DNA from: CAIKKG01 sp037444725 | GTDB taxonomy: Bacteria; Patescibacteriota; Minisyncoccia; UBA6257; GWB1-50-10 | DNA length: 17,129 bases | Assembly: GCA_037444725.1 (NCBI GenBank) | Contig: JBBILW010000015.1 | Coordinates: 1-17,129 of the forward strand | Direction of reading: 5' to 3' | Shown: positions 1 through 7,375 of the stretch, piece after piece | How positions within the stretch are numbered: the stretch's first letter is position 1 | Layout of the letters: every line of letters begins with the position of its first letter | The notes under the pieces: model-generated | What the model was told of the DNA's origin: nothing | The model's input: only the letters and a program-made list of their open reading frames with translations | The model's database searches: none | Position numbers and translations under genes: made by a program

Positions 1-635
1 GAGGGTCACACGCTTGCGACCACGCGGTGAAGCTTTATCCGGAAATAAAGAAAGTGGGCGATGATCCGGAAAACCGTCCCGGCATCGTGCACCGTCTCGA
101 TAAAGACACCTCGGGCGTTATTGTGGTGTGTCGCAATCAGAAGTTTTTCAGCTATATGAAGAGCCTCTTCCAGTCGCACCAGGTCACAAAGACGTATCTC
201 GCGCTCGTAAACGGCCGGCTTTTGGGCAAGGGAATCATCGACACACCGATAGGATTGAAGCCGGGCACGGTAAAGCGCAGCACGCGCGCAAAAAATATGA
301 AGATGGTGAAGGAAGCGCTCACCGAATATGCAGCCACAAAGATATATCAACGAAGTATTTTCGACGGCAAAGCTGCCGCATATTACACGCTGGTACACGT
401 CACGCCGCGCACGGGCCGCACGCACCAGATTCGCGTTCATCTTTCATCCATCGGACACTCGATAGTCGGTGATACGCTCTATGGCCCCAAGGCAAACGGG
501 TTGGGGCTTAATCGTCAGTTCCTCCACGCCGAGTCGATTGAATTTGCGACTCCCGATGGCAACCGCGTGAAGCTCGAAGCCGGCTTGCCGAAGGATTTGG
601 AGGCGGTTATCGACTCTCTCGAGTCGGGAAAGTAA
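1..635 (+). CDS. RluA/RluD-family 23S rRNA pseudouridine synthase, 5'-partial, apparent frameshift near position 18
   Basis: Isomerises specific uridines to pseudouridine in large-subunit rRNA (family knowledge; the target position cannot be read from sequence). The open frame from about position 3 encodes the catalytic segment RPGIVHRLDKDTSG, with the family's invariant catalytic Asp at nt 99-101, then KTYLALVNGRL and the substrate-arm motif RTGRTHQIRVHLSSIGHSIVGD. The N-terminal part, including any S4 domain, lies outside the window. Reading frame 1 at the very edge gives EGHTLA, the usual RluA-family lead-in, but stops at nt 28-30; the catalytic part is in frame 3. One extra base near nt 18 would join them as EGHTLADHAVKLYPEI, so either a real frameshift or a contig-end indel is likely. 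A GTG at 27 is the first start in frame but would leave out conserved sequence. No terminator is evident before rplS. Confidence 0.9.
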   Translation, partial: GSHACDHAVKLYPEIKKVGDDPENRPGIVHRLDKDTSGVIVVCRNQKFFSYMKSLFQSHQVTKTYLALVNGRLLGKGIIDTPIGLKPGTVKRSTRAKNMKMVKEALTEYAATKIYQRSIFDGKAAAYYTLVHVTPRTGRTHQIRVHLSSIGHSIVGDTLYGPKANGLGLNRQFLHAESIEFATPDGNRVKLEAGLPKDLEAVIDSLESGK

Positions 636-681
636 GAAATAGCCGTTATTTCACGGTTCTCGCGATTTACACGCTATCCAC

Positions 682-710
682 TTGATTAATTTGCGGGTTT
701 CTTTTACACT
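682..710 (+). promoter_or_regulatory. Sigma70-like promoter of rplS
   Basis: TTGATT at 682-687 and TACACT at 705-710 are separated by exactly 17 nt. Transcription would start near 717, giving a leader of only about 6 nt before the ATG at 723; no SD is visible in it. Confidence 0.65.
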
Positions 711-722
711 AGCAAGACGATT

Positions 723-1052
723 ATGGACAAAGAATTGATTGCAAAAATCAGGCCAGGCGCGAAAGTACGCGTATGGGAGCTCATCAAGGAAGGCGACAAA
801 GAGCGCCAGAGCGCATTCGAAGGCCTTGTATTGGCGCATAAGCATGGGAAGGAGGCGGGAGCCACGTTCACCGTCCGCGCGGTATTGCAGGAAGTCGGCG
901 TAGAGAAGGTATTCCCGGTCTACTCACCGAACATCGCAAAAGTTGAGATTCTCTCGACACCGAAGAAGGTGCACAAAGCCAAGCTTTATTACGTCCGCGA
1001 TTTCTCAAGCAAGAAGACACGCGAGCGCGTGGTGGGAACAAAGACCAAGTAA
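723..1052 (+). CDS. rplS: 50S ribosomal protein L19
   Basis: Structural protein of the large ribosomal subunit, located near the 30S-50S interface. The 109-residue product carries the L19 signature along its length: the N-terminal PGAKVRVWELIKEGDKER block, FEGLVLAHKHG, TFTVRAVLQEVGVEKVFPVYSPNI and the basic KAKLYYVRDF segment near the C-terminus. Length is normal for the family. It has its own promoter and is followed by a strong intrinsic terminator, so it appears monocistronic. The start at 723 fits the homologous N-terminus and lies just downstream of a -10 box without an SD, so initiation probably works from a very short leader. Confidence 0.97.
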   Translation: MDKELIAKIRPGAKVRVWELIKEGDKERQSAFEGLVLAHKHGKEAGATFTVRAVLQEVGVEKVFPVYSPNIAKVEILSTPKKVHKAKLYYVRDFSSKKTRERVVGTKTK

Positions 1053-1061
1053 CACGAACAA

Positions 1062-1087
1062 CCTCCGCACAGAACGCGGGGGTTTTT
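1062..1087 (+). terminator. Intrinsic terminator of rplS
   Basis: Stem CCTCCGC / GCGGGGG (one T-G pair) with loop ACAGAAC, followed by TTTTT at 1083-1087. The core CGCACAGAACGCG recurs in the terminator at 2959-2986. Confidence 0.85.
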
Positions 1088-1088
1088 G

Positions 1089-1094
1089 TATCAT
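1089..1094 (+). promoter_or_regulatory. Putative leaderless -10 box of rsmI
   Basis: TATCAT lies 7 nt before the ATG at 1102, directly after the rplS terminator T-run. No SD and no convincing -35 are present. The spacing would place the transcription start at or next to the start codon. Confidence 0.5.
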
Positions 1095-1101
1095 TAATAT
1101 C

Positions 1102-1803
1102 ATGGCGAAAGAAACAAGCGGGACACTCTACATAGTTGCAACCCCCATCGGCAATCTGCAGGACATAACACTTCGCGCGTTAGCGAGTCTCAAGGAAGCG
1201 GACGTTATTTTTGCCGAAGACACCCGCGTTATCGCAAAACTTCTTGCGCACTTTGAAATAAAGAAGCCGCTTCATCGCTACGATGAACATTCGCATGATG
1301 CGGCGTCGGCGGAAGTGGTCGCCTTGCTCCGCGAAGGAAACCGCGTTGCATTTGTATCGGACGCAGGTACGCCGGGCATCGCAGATCCCGGAAGCCGCCT
1401 TGTAGCGCGCGTAACGTCTGAACTTCCCGAAGCGCATATTGTAGCCGTTCCTGGCGCTTCGGCCGTTACCACGTTGCTTTCCGTATCGGGCGCTAACGCT
1501 AATCAGTTCGTTTTTCTTGGGTTTGCGCCCCACAAGAAAGGCAGAAAAACATTTTTTGAAAGTATAAAAGATTCAACTATCTGGCCGGTCGTGTTTTATG
1601 AGTCCCCTCATCGTATTGGAAAAGCGCTCCAGGGTCTCCGTGAAACGCTGGGCGACGAGCGGAATCTCGTTATCGGACGCGAACTCACGAAAGTTCACGA
1701 GGAGATCTTCAGGGGCACTACGAAAACCGCCGCCGAGAGGTTCGGCAGCGATGAAGGGCAGGAATCGAGGGGTGAGTTTGTGATTGTGGTCACTCAGTCT
1801 TAG
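1102..1803 (+). CDS. rsmI: 16S rRNA (cytidine-1402-2'-O)-methyltransferase RsmI
   Basis: SAM-dependent tetrapyrrole-methylase-fold enzyme that 2'-O-methylates C1402 in the decoding centre of 16S rRNA (family knowledge). The 233-residue product shows the hallmark GTLYIVATPIGNLQDITLRAL at the N-terminus, the AEDTR motif at 39-42, VSDAGTPGIADPG at about 85-97, VPGASAVTTLLSVSG, and FYESPHRI in the second half. It lacks the extra C-terminal segment of about 50 residues found in longer RsmI proteins such as the E. coli one. The start at ATG 1102 was chosen because homology begins there; the open frame extends further upstream, but only through the rplS coding region. The last 14 nt overlap the 3' end of the convergent thioredoxin-like gene. 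Confidence 0.96.
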   Translation: MAKETSGTLYIVATPIGNLQDITLRALASLKEADVIFAEDTRVIAKLLAHFEIKKPLHRYDEHSHDAASAEVVALLREGNRVAFVSDAGTPGIADPGSRLVARVTSELPEAHIVAVPGASAVTTLLSVSGANANQFVFLGFAPHKKGRKTFFESIKDSTIWPVVFYESPHRIGKALQGLRETLGDERNLVIGRELTKVHEEIFRGTTKTAAERFGSDEGQESRGEFVIVVTQS

Positions 1804-2062
1804 CCCACGCGAGCAAATCTACGTATTCCGCCTCGCCGCAGATCGTCTGCTTTGATTTTTCGTTGTAAAAGAAAGGCACGCCGTCGCAATGTTCCGTATC
1901 GAGCTTAGTCATGGTCTCTCGGTTCTCGTCATTGTGCCACACTTCGAGCTTTCGGACCTCCATATCAAGTTCCCGCTCTAATTTTTCAACGAGCGGCTTC
2001 ATTTTTTCGCAATGTTCGCATTCCGCTCCGTAAAATTCAATAAGATGGCTTTTTGATTCCAT
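1790..2062 (-). CDS. Thioredoxin-fold protein with CxxC motif
   Basis: Small 90-residue protein with the pattern of a thioredoxin or glutaredoxin-like disulfide protein: strand HLIEFYGAECEHCEKM, with active-site CEHC following an aromatic-Gly pair; a central helix of charged residues; then GVPFFYN, containing the cis-proline typical of the fold. There is no signal peptide or membrane segment, so a cytoplasmic thiol-disulfide role is inferred; the substrate is unknown. A second ATG 15 nt upstream (2077) would add MYNNN, but on the minus strand TATAAT lies 6 nt before the ATG at 2062, which favours the shorter, leaderless form. The gene is divergent from the sugar transferase, with 17 bp between start codons, and its 3' end overlaps rsmI. 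Confidence 0.85.
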   Translation of the reverse strand: MESKSHLIEFYGAECEHCEKMKPLVEKLERELDMEVRKLEVWHNDENRETMTKLDTEHCDGVPFFYNEKSKQTICGEAEYVDLLAWAKTE

Positions 2063-2067
2063 GTTAT

Positions 2068-2073
2068 TATTAT
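2068..2073 (+). promoter_or_regulatory. Leaderless promoter -10 box of the sugar transferase
   Basis: TATTAT at 2068-2073 is followed by 6 nt (ACAACT) and the GTG at 2080. It overlaps the opposing TATAAT, so the two divergent genes appear to be driven from one 17-bp AT-rich core. Confidence 0.55.
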
Positions 2074-2074
2074 A
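2069..2074 (-). promoter_or_regulatory. Leaderless promoter -10 box of the thioredoxin-like gene
   Basis: On the minus strand a perfect TATAAT is followed by AATAAC and then ATG at 2062. The 6-nt spacing puts the transcription start on the A of the start codon. It occupies the same base pairs as the opposing -10 of the sugar transferase. Confidence 0.65.
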
Positions 2075-2079
2075 CAACT

Positions 2080-2670
2080 GTGCTTAAGCGATTTTTCGAC
2101 ATTATTGGAGCGCTTGTGGGGATAACCGCGCTCGTCATTCTGACACCCTTCGTGGCGCTCGCCATCGTGCTTGAGAGCGGATTTCCCGTGTTTGTAGCGT
2201 TGCCACGCGTGAGCGAGGGCAAGCGCATTCGTGTTTTCAAATTCCGTTCGATGGTGAAGGGCGCACATGCACAAAAAAAGGAGTTGGAAGCCTTAAATGA
2301 GCGGAAAGACGGCCCGCTTTTCAAGATAAAGAACGATCCGCGCCTTACGCGTGTCGGTAAGGTGCTTCGCAAATTCCGCATTGATGAATTTCCACAATTC
2401 GTAAATGTGGCTCTAGGTAATCTATCTGTGGTGGGTCCGCGCCCGCACGAAGAGGAGGAATTGTCGAACTATCCGGAGGAATTCAAGATGCTTTCGCAAG
2501 CGAAAGCGGGGATTACGGGACTCAGCCAAGTAAGCGGTGCATCAAGTCTGCCGTTTCAGAAAGAGTTGGAGCTTGATAAATACTATTTGGAGCACCAATC
2601 GGCCATGCTCGACGCTAACATTCTTTTAAAAACTGTGTGGATTTTGTTTGCGGATCCCACAGGGGTGTAG
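2080..2670 (+). CDS. Bacterial sugar transferase (WcaJ/PglC-type phosphoglycosyl transferase)
   Basis: Probably transfers a sugar phosphate from a nucleotide sugar to undecaprenyl phosphate at the inner membrane face, the first committed step of surface glycan assembly (family knowledge). From the GTG at 2080 it is 196 residues, the size of a minimal monotopic enzyme without the N-terminal multi-helix region of WcaJ. It has a hydrophobic re-entrant segment (FFDIIGALVGITALVILTPF), KFRSM, DPRLTRVGKVLRKFRIDEFPQF with the catalytic Asp-Glu pair, SVVGPRP and AGITGLSQVSG. The frame is open to a TTG at 2053, but the GTG is preferred because homology begins there and a -10 box sits 6 nt upstream. The two glycosyltransferases from 3023 are its likely pathway partners, though an RHH cassette intervenes. 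Confidence 0.92.
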   Translation: MLKRFFDIIGALVGITALVILTPFVALAIVLESGFPVFVALPRVSEGKRIRVFKFRSMVKGAHAQKKELEALNERKDGPLFKIKNDPRLTRVGKVLRKFRIDEFPQFVNVALGNLSVVGPRPHEEEELSNYPEEFKMLSQAKAGITGLSQVSGASSLPFQKELELDKYYLEHQSAMLDANILLKTVWILFADPTGV

Positions 2671-2673
2671 ACA

Positions 2674-2702
2674 TTGACACAATACGAGAACTCTCGTATA
2701 AC
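2674..2702 (+). promoter_or_regulatory. Consensus promoter of the RHH regulator gene
   Basis: TTGACA at 2674-2679 and TATAAC at 2697-2702 have a 17-nt spacer. It is the strongest -35 in the window. The spacer is almost entirely filled by a palindrome. Confidence 0.85.
2682..2699 (+). promoter_or_regulatory. Palindromic operator between -35 and -10
   Basis: ATACGAGA-AC-TCTCGTAT is a perfect inverted repeat with 8-bp arms, occupying the promoter spacer and the first three bases of the -10. A dimeric DNA-binding protein bound here would block RNA polymerase. The adjacent gene encodes an RHH protein, so autorepression is the natural inference. Confidence 0.7.
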
Positions 2703-2731
2703 ATATAGCAGACCCTTTCAGGAGAAGCTCA

Positions 2732-2956
2732 ATGCGGAAAACCACAAAGATCTCGTTAAACCTTCCTGGTATTCTCATCGAGAAAATTAAGGAAACTGCG
2801 GCAAAAGAAGCGAGATCAATGACGGACATCATTCGTCGGGGCGTCGAGACTCAGTTCTTCATCGATGGCGAAGTGCTCGCCGGCGCGAAGGTCGTCCTCG
2901 TGAAGAAGGATGGGACGACCATCGAGCTGTATCATCCCGATATCCCGCTTCGGTAA
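2732..2956 (+). CDS. Ribbon-helix-helix (CopG/Arc-type) DNA-binding protein
   Basis: A 74-residue protein. Residues about 3-45 fit the RHH fold: a short basic strand KTTKISLNLP, helix GILIEKIKETAAKEA, turn RSMTD, then helix IIRRGVETQFF. Such proteins dimerise through the strand and insert it into the major groove (family knowledge). The C-terminal third, KVVLVKKDGTTIELYHPDI, looks like a beta-hairpin and could bind a partner or ligand. The AGGAG SD at 2720-2724 is 7 nt before the ATG. The gene has its own consensus promoter, an 18-bp palindrome in that promoter and a strong terminator, so it is monocistronic and probably self-regulated. No toxin gene adjoins it, which argues against a simple toxin-antitoxin pair. 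Confidence 0.8.
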   Translation: MRKTTKISLNLPGILIEKIKETAAKEARSMTDIIRRGVETQFFIDGEVLAGAKVVLVKKDGTTIELYHPDIPLR

Positions 2957-2958
2957 CC

Positions 2959-2986
2959 AATGGGCGCACAGAACGCGCCCATTTTT
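2959..2986 (+). terminator. Intrinsic terminator of the RHH gene
   Basis: Perfect 9-bp stem AATGGGCGC / GCGCCCATT with loop ACAGAAC, then a T-run to 2986. It shares CGCACAGAACGCG with the rplS terminator. Confidence 0.9.
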
Positions 2987-3010
2987 GTTGCTCTGAAAAC
3001 AAAACGCCAT

Positions 3011-3016
3011 TATTAT
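3011..3016 (+). promoter_or_regulatory. Leaderless promoter -10 box of the glycosyltransferase-DUF4012-lepA operon
   Basis: TATTAT is followed by GAACGT (6 nt) and the ATG at 3023. No SD is present. The arrangement decides the start codon over an in-frame ATG at 2960 that lies inside the upstream terminator stem. Confidence 0.6.
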
Positions 3017-3022
3017 GAACGT

Positions 3023-4126
3023 ATGCGCGTCGCCATACTCCATGATTATCTGAACCAATTCGGCGGCGCGGAACGTGTCTTGCAAGTAATGCTCGAAATG
3101 TTTCCCGATGCAGACGTGTATACGCTGCTCTACGACCGCGAGCGCACGTTTGGCCTCTTTGAAAGGAACATCAAAAAGACGAGTTTTCTTGACGTTCCGC
3201 TCGTGCGCCGGAAACACCGCGCGTTCATACCCTTTATGCCGTTTGCGTCTGACTTTTTAACGAGCAACGAGCATTACGACCTCATCCTTTCGTCAACGGC
3301 CGGCTACGCGAAAGGTTTTCACGTGAAGGGTACGTATCATGTAAGTTACTGCCACAGCCCGTTGCGGTATGCCTGGGAAGTGGAATACCTGAAAAATCTT
3401 TCGTTTGCGCCGTGGATGCTCAAAGAAATGGTGGTGGAACCGATTGCGGATTGGCTGCGCACATGGGACATCCATGCCTCAAGCCACGTAAACGTATTTG
3501 TGGCAAACTCGCAGTATATTGCCGATAAAATTCATTCCTATTATTCGCGCGAGGCACAGGTAATCTATCCGCCCGTAGCAAATGATGTGTTTTATCCGGA
3601 ATCAACTGCAGGAGACGACGGCTATTATCTTATGGTCGGACGACTTTTGTATTACAAGGGCTTCGATATCGCCATCAAGGCATTTAACAAGATGAAGAAG
3701 CCGCTCAAAATTGTGGGAGCCGGTCCCGAGGCACAAAAATTGCGAGCGCTCGCGAACACTAAGAATATCGAATTTTTGACCGGCATTTCCGATGCGGAAT
3801 TGCGCGCGCTCTACTCACGCGCAAAAGCACTCGTATTCCCGCAAATCGAGGATTTCGGTCTTGTGGCGGCAGAAGCGCAGATGTGCGGATTGCCCGTGCT
3901 CGCGTATCGCATAGGAGGCGGAGGAGAAATCGTGCGCCACAAAAAAACCGGTTTGCTATTTAATGAGCAGACGCCGGAAGCTATCGAGACAGCAGTGCAG
4001 GAGTTCGAATCGATGAATTTCGACCGCGCATATATTGCAAAGGACGCGAACCGTTTTTCGAAGGAGAATTTCGTGAAGGAATTGCGCACGGTAATCCATT
4101 CGCTTGGATTTACCCATTTTGCGTAA
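3023..4126 (+). CDS. Glycosyltransferase family 4 (GT-B fold), first of two
   Basis: Retaining nucleotide-sugar glycosyltransferase of the GT4 type, probably extending a lipid-linked surface glycan on the cytoplasmic membrane face. The 367-residue product starts MRVAILHDYLNQFGGAERVL, the glycine-rich loop of the N-terminal Rossmann domain. The C-terminal domain contains YLMVGRLLYYKGFDIAIKAF at about 202-221, VGAGPE, and QIEDFGLVAAEAQMCGLPVLA with the ExxxxxxxE acid pair at E276 and E284. The acceptor and sugar cannot be inferred. The start at 3023 is set by homology and the -10 box 6 nt upstream. Only 11 nt separate it from the next glycosyltransferase, so it heads an operon. Confidence 0.93.
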   Translation: MRVAILHDYLNQFGGAERVLQVMLEMFPDADVYTLLYDRERTFGLFERNIKKTSFLDVPLVRRKHRAFIPFMPFASDFLTSNEHYDLILSSTAGYAKGFHVKGTYHVSYCHSPLRYAWEVEYLKNLSFAPWMLKEMVVEPIADWLRTWDIHASSHVNVFVANSQYIADKIHSYYSREAQVIYPPVANDVFYPESTAGDDGYYLMVGRLLYYKGFDIAIKAFNKMKKPLKIVGAGPEAQKLRALANTKNIEFLTGISDAELRALYSRAKALVFPQIEDFGLVAAEAQMCGLPVLAYRIGGGGEIVRHKKTGLLFNEQTPEAIETAVQEFESMNFDRAYIAKDANRFSKENFVKELRTVIHSLGFTHFA

Positions 4127-4137
4127 GCTGTTACGCC

Positions 4138-5310
4138 ATGAACATTCTTATCGACGCGCGCGTATTGAGCAGAGGTGGCATTTCGGGTATCGAGGAATAC
4201 ACGCGGTTTATGATTCAAAATCTCCTGCAGCACGATGCGAAGAATCATTATGATTTCTTCTATAGCGGTATAAGGCGCCATCCTTTTCCTGCCGAATGGA
4301 AGCGTGAAAATACTTCAGTAATCGAGCTCAATGTGCCGAATAAGTTTCTCGAAGTATCGATGAGGCTCTTTGGCGTGCCGCATGCGGAAACAAAATCCAC
4401 TGACGTCGTATTCAGCCCGCACTTCAACTATCTTCCGGCACCGACAAAGGCGAAGCGCGTGATTACATTCCACGACCTCTCATTCGTTCATTTTCCCGAA
4501 CTATATCCGTGGCGAAAACGCGTCTGGCACTGGCAGCAGCATTATCAAAAGCAGGCGGAGTGCGCGGATGCGCTCGTTGCCGTGTCCGAATTTACCCGCC
4601 AGGACATCATAAACACGTTTCGCGTGCCCCAATCAAAAGTACATACGGTACATTCCGGCGTAAATCCGTTCTATAAGCGACTGGAGCGCAACGACGAATC
4701 GATAGCGCGCATGCATGGCACGGACAGGAGGCTCGCGAAACCCTTTTTGTTGTTCGTCGGTACCATCGAGCCGCGCAAAAATATTTCGGGAATCATAAAA
4801 GCGTTCGATGAAATAAAAAGTGATCCATTCCACCGTGAACTGCGTCTTATCATTGCAGGAAAGCGTGGCTGGTTATGTGATACAATTTTTAGAGACGCCG
4901 CCGCAGCAAAGTGGAGCAGCGATATTATTTTTTGGGGCGAGGCGTCGCATAAGGAATTGAGAGTACTCTACAACTTGGCCGAAGGGTTCGTGTATCCGTC
5001 GTTCTTCGAAGGATTTGGCTTTCCGCCACTTGAGGCGCAAGCCTGTGGGACGCCGGTAATCACGTCGAACCGCTCATCACTTCCCGAAATCGTTGGGAAA
5101 TCCGCATTGCTCGTTGATCCGTGGAAGATAACCGAGATTGCTCATGCGATGAATATGGTGCTGAGGGACGAATCGCTGAAACACGAACTTATCGCGCGCG
5201 GCGCGGAAAATGTAAAACGGTTTACTTGGGGAGCAGCCTCCTCGTCATTGCTTGAAATCATAAACTCTTTGGAAGCGCATGCCGCAACACGTACCGAAAA
5301 AAAACATTGA
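4138..5310 (+). CDS. Glycosyltransferase family 4 (GT-B fold), second of two
   Basis: Second GT4-type enzyme, 390 residues. It opens with MNILIDARVLSRGGISGIEEYT, the strand-loop-helix of the first Rossmann domain, and has ITFHDLSFVHFPELYP, VSEFTRQDI, HSGVNP, LFVGTIEPRKNISGIIKAF and EGFGFPPLEAQACGTPVI. The acidic pair is E291 and E299. This is the layout of mannosyl- or rhamnosyl-type GT4 enzymes, but specificity is not readable from sequence. No SD or clear -10 lies in the 11-nt gap after the first glycosyltransferase, so it is probably translated from the same transcript. Its last 32 nt overlap the start of the DUF4012 gene in another frame. Confidence 0.93.
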   Translation: MNILIDARVLSRGGISGIEEYTRFMIQNLLQHDAKNHYDFFYSGIRRHPFPAEWKRENTSVIELNVPNKFLEVSMRLFGVPHAETKSTDVVFSPHFNYLPAPTKAKRVITFHDLSFVHFPELYPWRKRVWHWQQHYQKQAECADALVAVSEFTRQDIINTFRVPQSKVHTVHSGVNPFYKRLERNDESIARMHGTDRRLAKPFLLFVGTIEPRKNISGIIKAFDEIKSDPFHRELRLIIAGKRGWLCDTIFRDAAAAKWSSDIIFWGEASHKELRVLYNLAEGFVYPSFFEGFGFPPLEAQACGTPVITSNRSSLPEIVGKSALLVDPWKITEIAHAMNMVLRDESLKHELIARGAENVKRFTWGAASSSLLEIINSLEAHAATRTEKKH

Positions 5311-7375
5311 TCCGATGATGGTGGATGTGAAGAATCCGCACATGAATTACTCATGGTCGGCGAATCACAGTACCTTGAATCTCAGAAAAGCACCGCTGGA
5401 AACGAAAGGCATTTCAGCACAGGCATGGCTCTTTATCCGCGTGTTTCTCACGAGCTCCTTTGTTATATTTTTGGTATTCGGCGCCTTCAATGCGTATGCC
5501 CTGTTTCAGGCGGGTAAACAATTGAAAAGTTCGGGGACGAAGATAAGCGAAAATTTTTCGCGCTCGGTGGACGACATTAAAAATCTTGACCCGGAAAAAG
5601 CGGCGACCGCTCTCCGCGAAAACTCGGCGGAAATGAAGCGCGTTACGGGCGCCCTTGCGGGAAGCAACGCAATTGGCATCATGAATATGCTGGGGAAAAT
5701 AATTCCTACGTTTAAAGATGCGGGTGGGCTTTTGAGTTCGGTAACCTCGTTGAATATCAATTTTCTCAAATTCGCGGAGGCGACCGCGGACTTGAAGCAA
5801 AATGGATTTAAAAACTTCCAATCGAACGGCGCAATGTTCCTTGCGTCGATGACCAATGTACGCGCGGCAATTAAAAACATCATTGCGAATGCGCAAACGG
5901 TAAAAAACACCACCGCAAGCTTGCGTTCGGTGTCTTCGTATTTCAGCACAATCGACGACATGATTGGCGGGAAATACATTGCGCATAGCGCCGATCTCTA
6001 CCGTGCGGATACGTTCCTTGGAGATTTGCTCTCATTTTTGAGTGCGGACGGCGACCGCCATATTCTCTTTCTTTTCCAGAATCCCGCCGAAATCCGTCCG
6101 GGCGGCGGTTTTATCGGCAGTTATGCCGACGTTACGCTTGCGGGCGGCCAGATGAAGAACATTGATGTGCGCGATATTTATGACCCCGACGGCTGGTTCC
6201 TCGAGAAAGTCATTCCGCCATATCAGCTGCAGACAGTAAGCGAAAATTGGGGCGCGCGTGACGCAAACTGGTTCTTCGATTTCCCGACTTCGGCGAAAAC
6301 GGTCATTAATCTCCTCGAAACTTCGAAAATATATTCGGAAAAAGGAATCACGTTTGATGGAGCGATTGCCGTGAATATCCCCGTAATGAAGACGATGCTC
6401 GATGCGACGGGTCCCATTCCATTGCCCGATTATAAGCTGGTAATCGACAGCAACAATTTCCTAACCGAAGTGCAGCGTGAGGTTGAGGCGGGCAAAGACA
6501 AAGCGGCAGGCCAGCCGAAAAAGATTCTGAAAGTGCTCACGCCGCTCCTGCTCGAAAAAATGAAAGGGTTGGACGCGGATGCGCAGCGCGCGTTCATCAA
6601 AGAGCTTGGCGAACGAATAGCGAAGAAAGATATTATGTTCTACGCGAAGAACGAGAATCTTGCTTCATACATAAATTCTGCAAACATCGGCGGCGCTATT
6701 TACGAATTGCCGCAGAACTTCCTCGGCTCCTATCTCGCGGTCGTTGATGCGAATGTGGCGGGCGGCAAAACGGATGCGCTCATTTCGCAATCAGTGAATG
6801 CGACTATCAATGTCGACACCGCAGGTTCGATTCTCACTGATCTCGTTATTACGCGCGACCACAAAGGCGGCAATGAAAAGGATCCGTGGTGGAATGCCGA
6901 AAATAAGAATTTCATCCAGATTCTCGTGAATCCCGATTCGCAGCTCGTATCTATGAAAGGGAATACCGTGAAGAAAATAATCCCGACATTCAATTACGAA
7001 TCGAGCGGTTATTCGGCGAATAACGATCTCGCCGCAATCGACAGCACGCGAATTGCGGTTCCAAACATGAACGCATGGACCATGAAAGAGTTCGGAAAAA
7101 CCGCCTTTGCGACCTGGTTCAATACGTCCGCCGGGAAGACCGGTACCTTGACGCTGCGGTACCATACGGACAATACTGCTCTTGCGCCGCTCGAGGCAGG
7201 TTCTAAATATACCTTTGTCTATGAGCGCCAATCAGGGGTGCAGACCGCGCTTACCGTGGATATAACGGCTCCTGTCGGTTTCGTGTGGAAGGAGTCGGGA
7301 ACGCCCAATTATCACTATACGAATGAGGACCCGGACGGCCGCGTATCATTCGATTTAGAGCTGCAATCGCAATGA
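5279..7375 (+). CDS. DUF4012 single-pass membrane protein
   Basis: Large protein of 698 residues. A cytoplasmic N-terminus of about 48 residues is followed by one transmembrane helix (about 50-75, LFIRVFLTSSFVIFLVFGAF) and a long predicted extracytoplasmic part. Residues about 80-230 are helical and rich in Lys, Ala and Asn. The DUF4012 core begins at about 260 with HILFLFQNPAEIRPGGGFIG, the family's most recognisable block, and continues through FDGAIAVNIPVMKTMLDATGPI. The function is unknown; the family is frequent in CPR and actinobacterial surface-polysaccharide loci (from memory), and the neighbours here agree. The ATG at 5279 has a GGAAG 3 nt upstream inside the previous gene; an alternative ATG at 5315 lies 4 nt after that gene's stop. 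The stop overlaps lepA as ATGA. Confidence 0.9.
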   Translation: MPQHVPKKNIDPMMVDVKNPHMNYSWSANHSTLNLRKAPLETKGISAQAWLFIRVFLTSSFVIFLVFGAFNAYALFQAGKQLKSSGTKISENFSRSVDDIKNLDPEKAATALRENSAEMKRVTGALAGSNAIGIMNMLGKIIPTFKDAGGLLSSVTSLNINFLKFAEATADLKQNGFKNFQSNGAMFLASMTNVRAAIKNIIANAQTVKNTTASLRSVSSYFSTIDDMIGGKYIAHSADLYRADTFLGDLLSFLSADGDRHILFLFQNPAEIRPGGGFIGSYADVTLAGGQMKNIDVRDIYDPDGWFLEKVIPPYQLQTVSENWGARDANWFFDFPTSAKTVINLLETSKIYSEKGITFDGAIAVNIPVMKTMLDATGPIPLPDYKLVIDSNNFLTEVQREVEAGKDKAAGQPKKILKVLTPLLLEKMKGLDADAQRAFIKELGERIAKKDIMFYAKNENLASYINSANIGGAIYELPQNFLGSYLAVVDANVAGGKTDALISQSVNATINVDTAGSILTDLVITRDHKGGNEKDPWWNAENKNFIQILVNPDSQLVSMKGNTVKKIIPTFNYESSGYSANNDLAAIDSTRIAVPNMNAWTMKEFGKTAFATWFNTSAGKTGTLTLRYHTDNTALAPLEAGSKYTFVYERQSGVQTALTVDITAPVGFVWKESGTPNYHYTNEDPDGRVSFDLELQSQ

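Noticed and set aside
2674..2956. Toxin-antitoxin operon
   Set aside because: The RHH protein resembles an antitoxin, but a strong terminator follows at once and neither neighbour resembles a toxin.
2960..3022. Upstream ATG at 2960 as start of the first glycosyltransferase
   Set aside because: It lies within the stem of the RHH terminator, the extra residues are not conserved-looking, and a -10 box sits 6 nt before the ATG at 3023.
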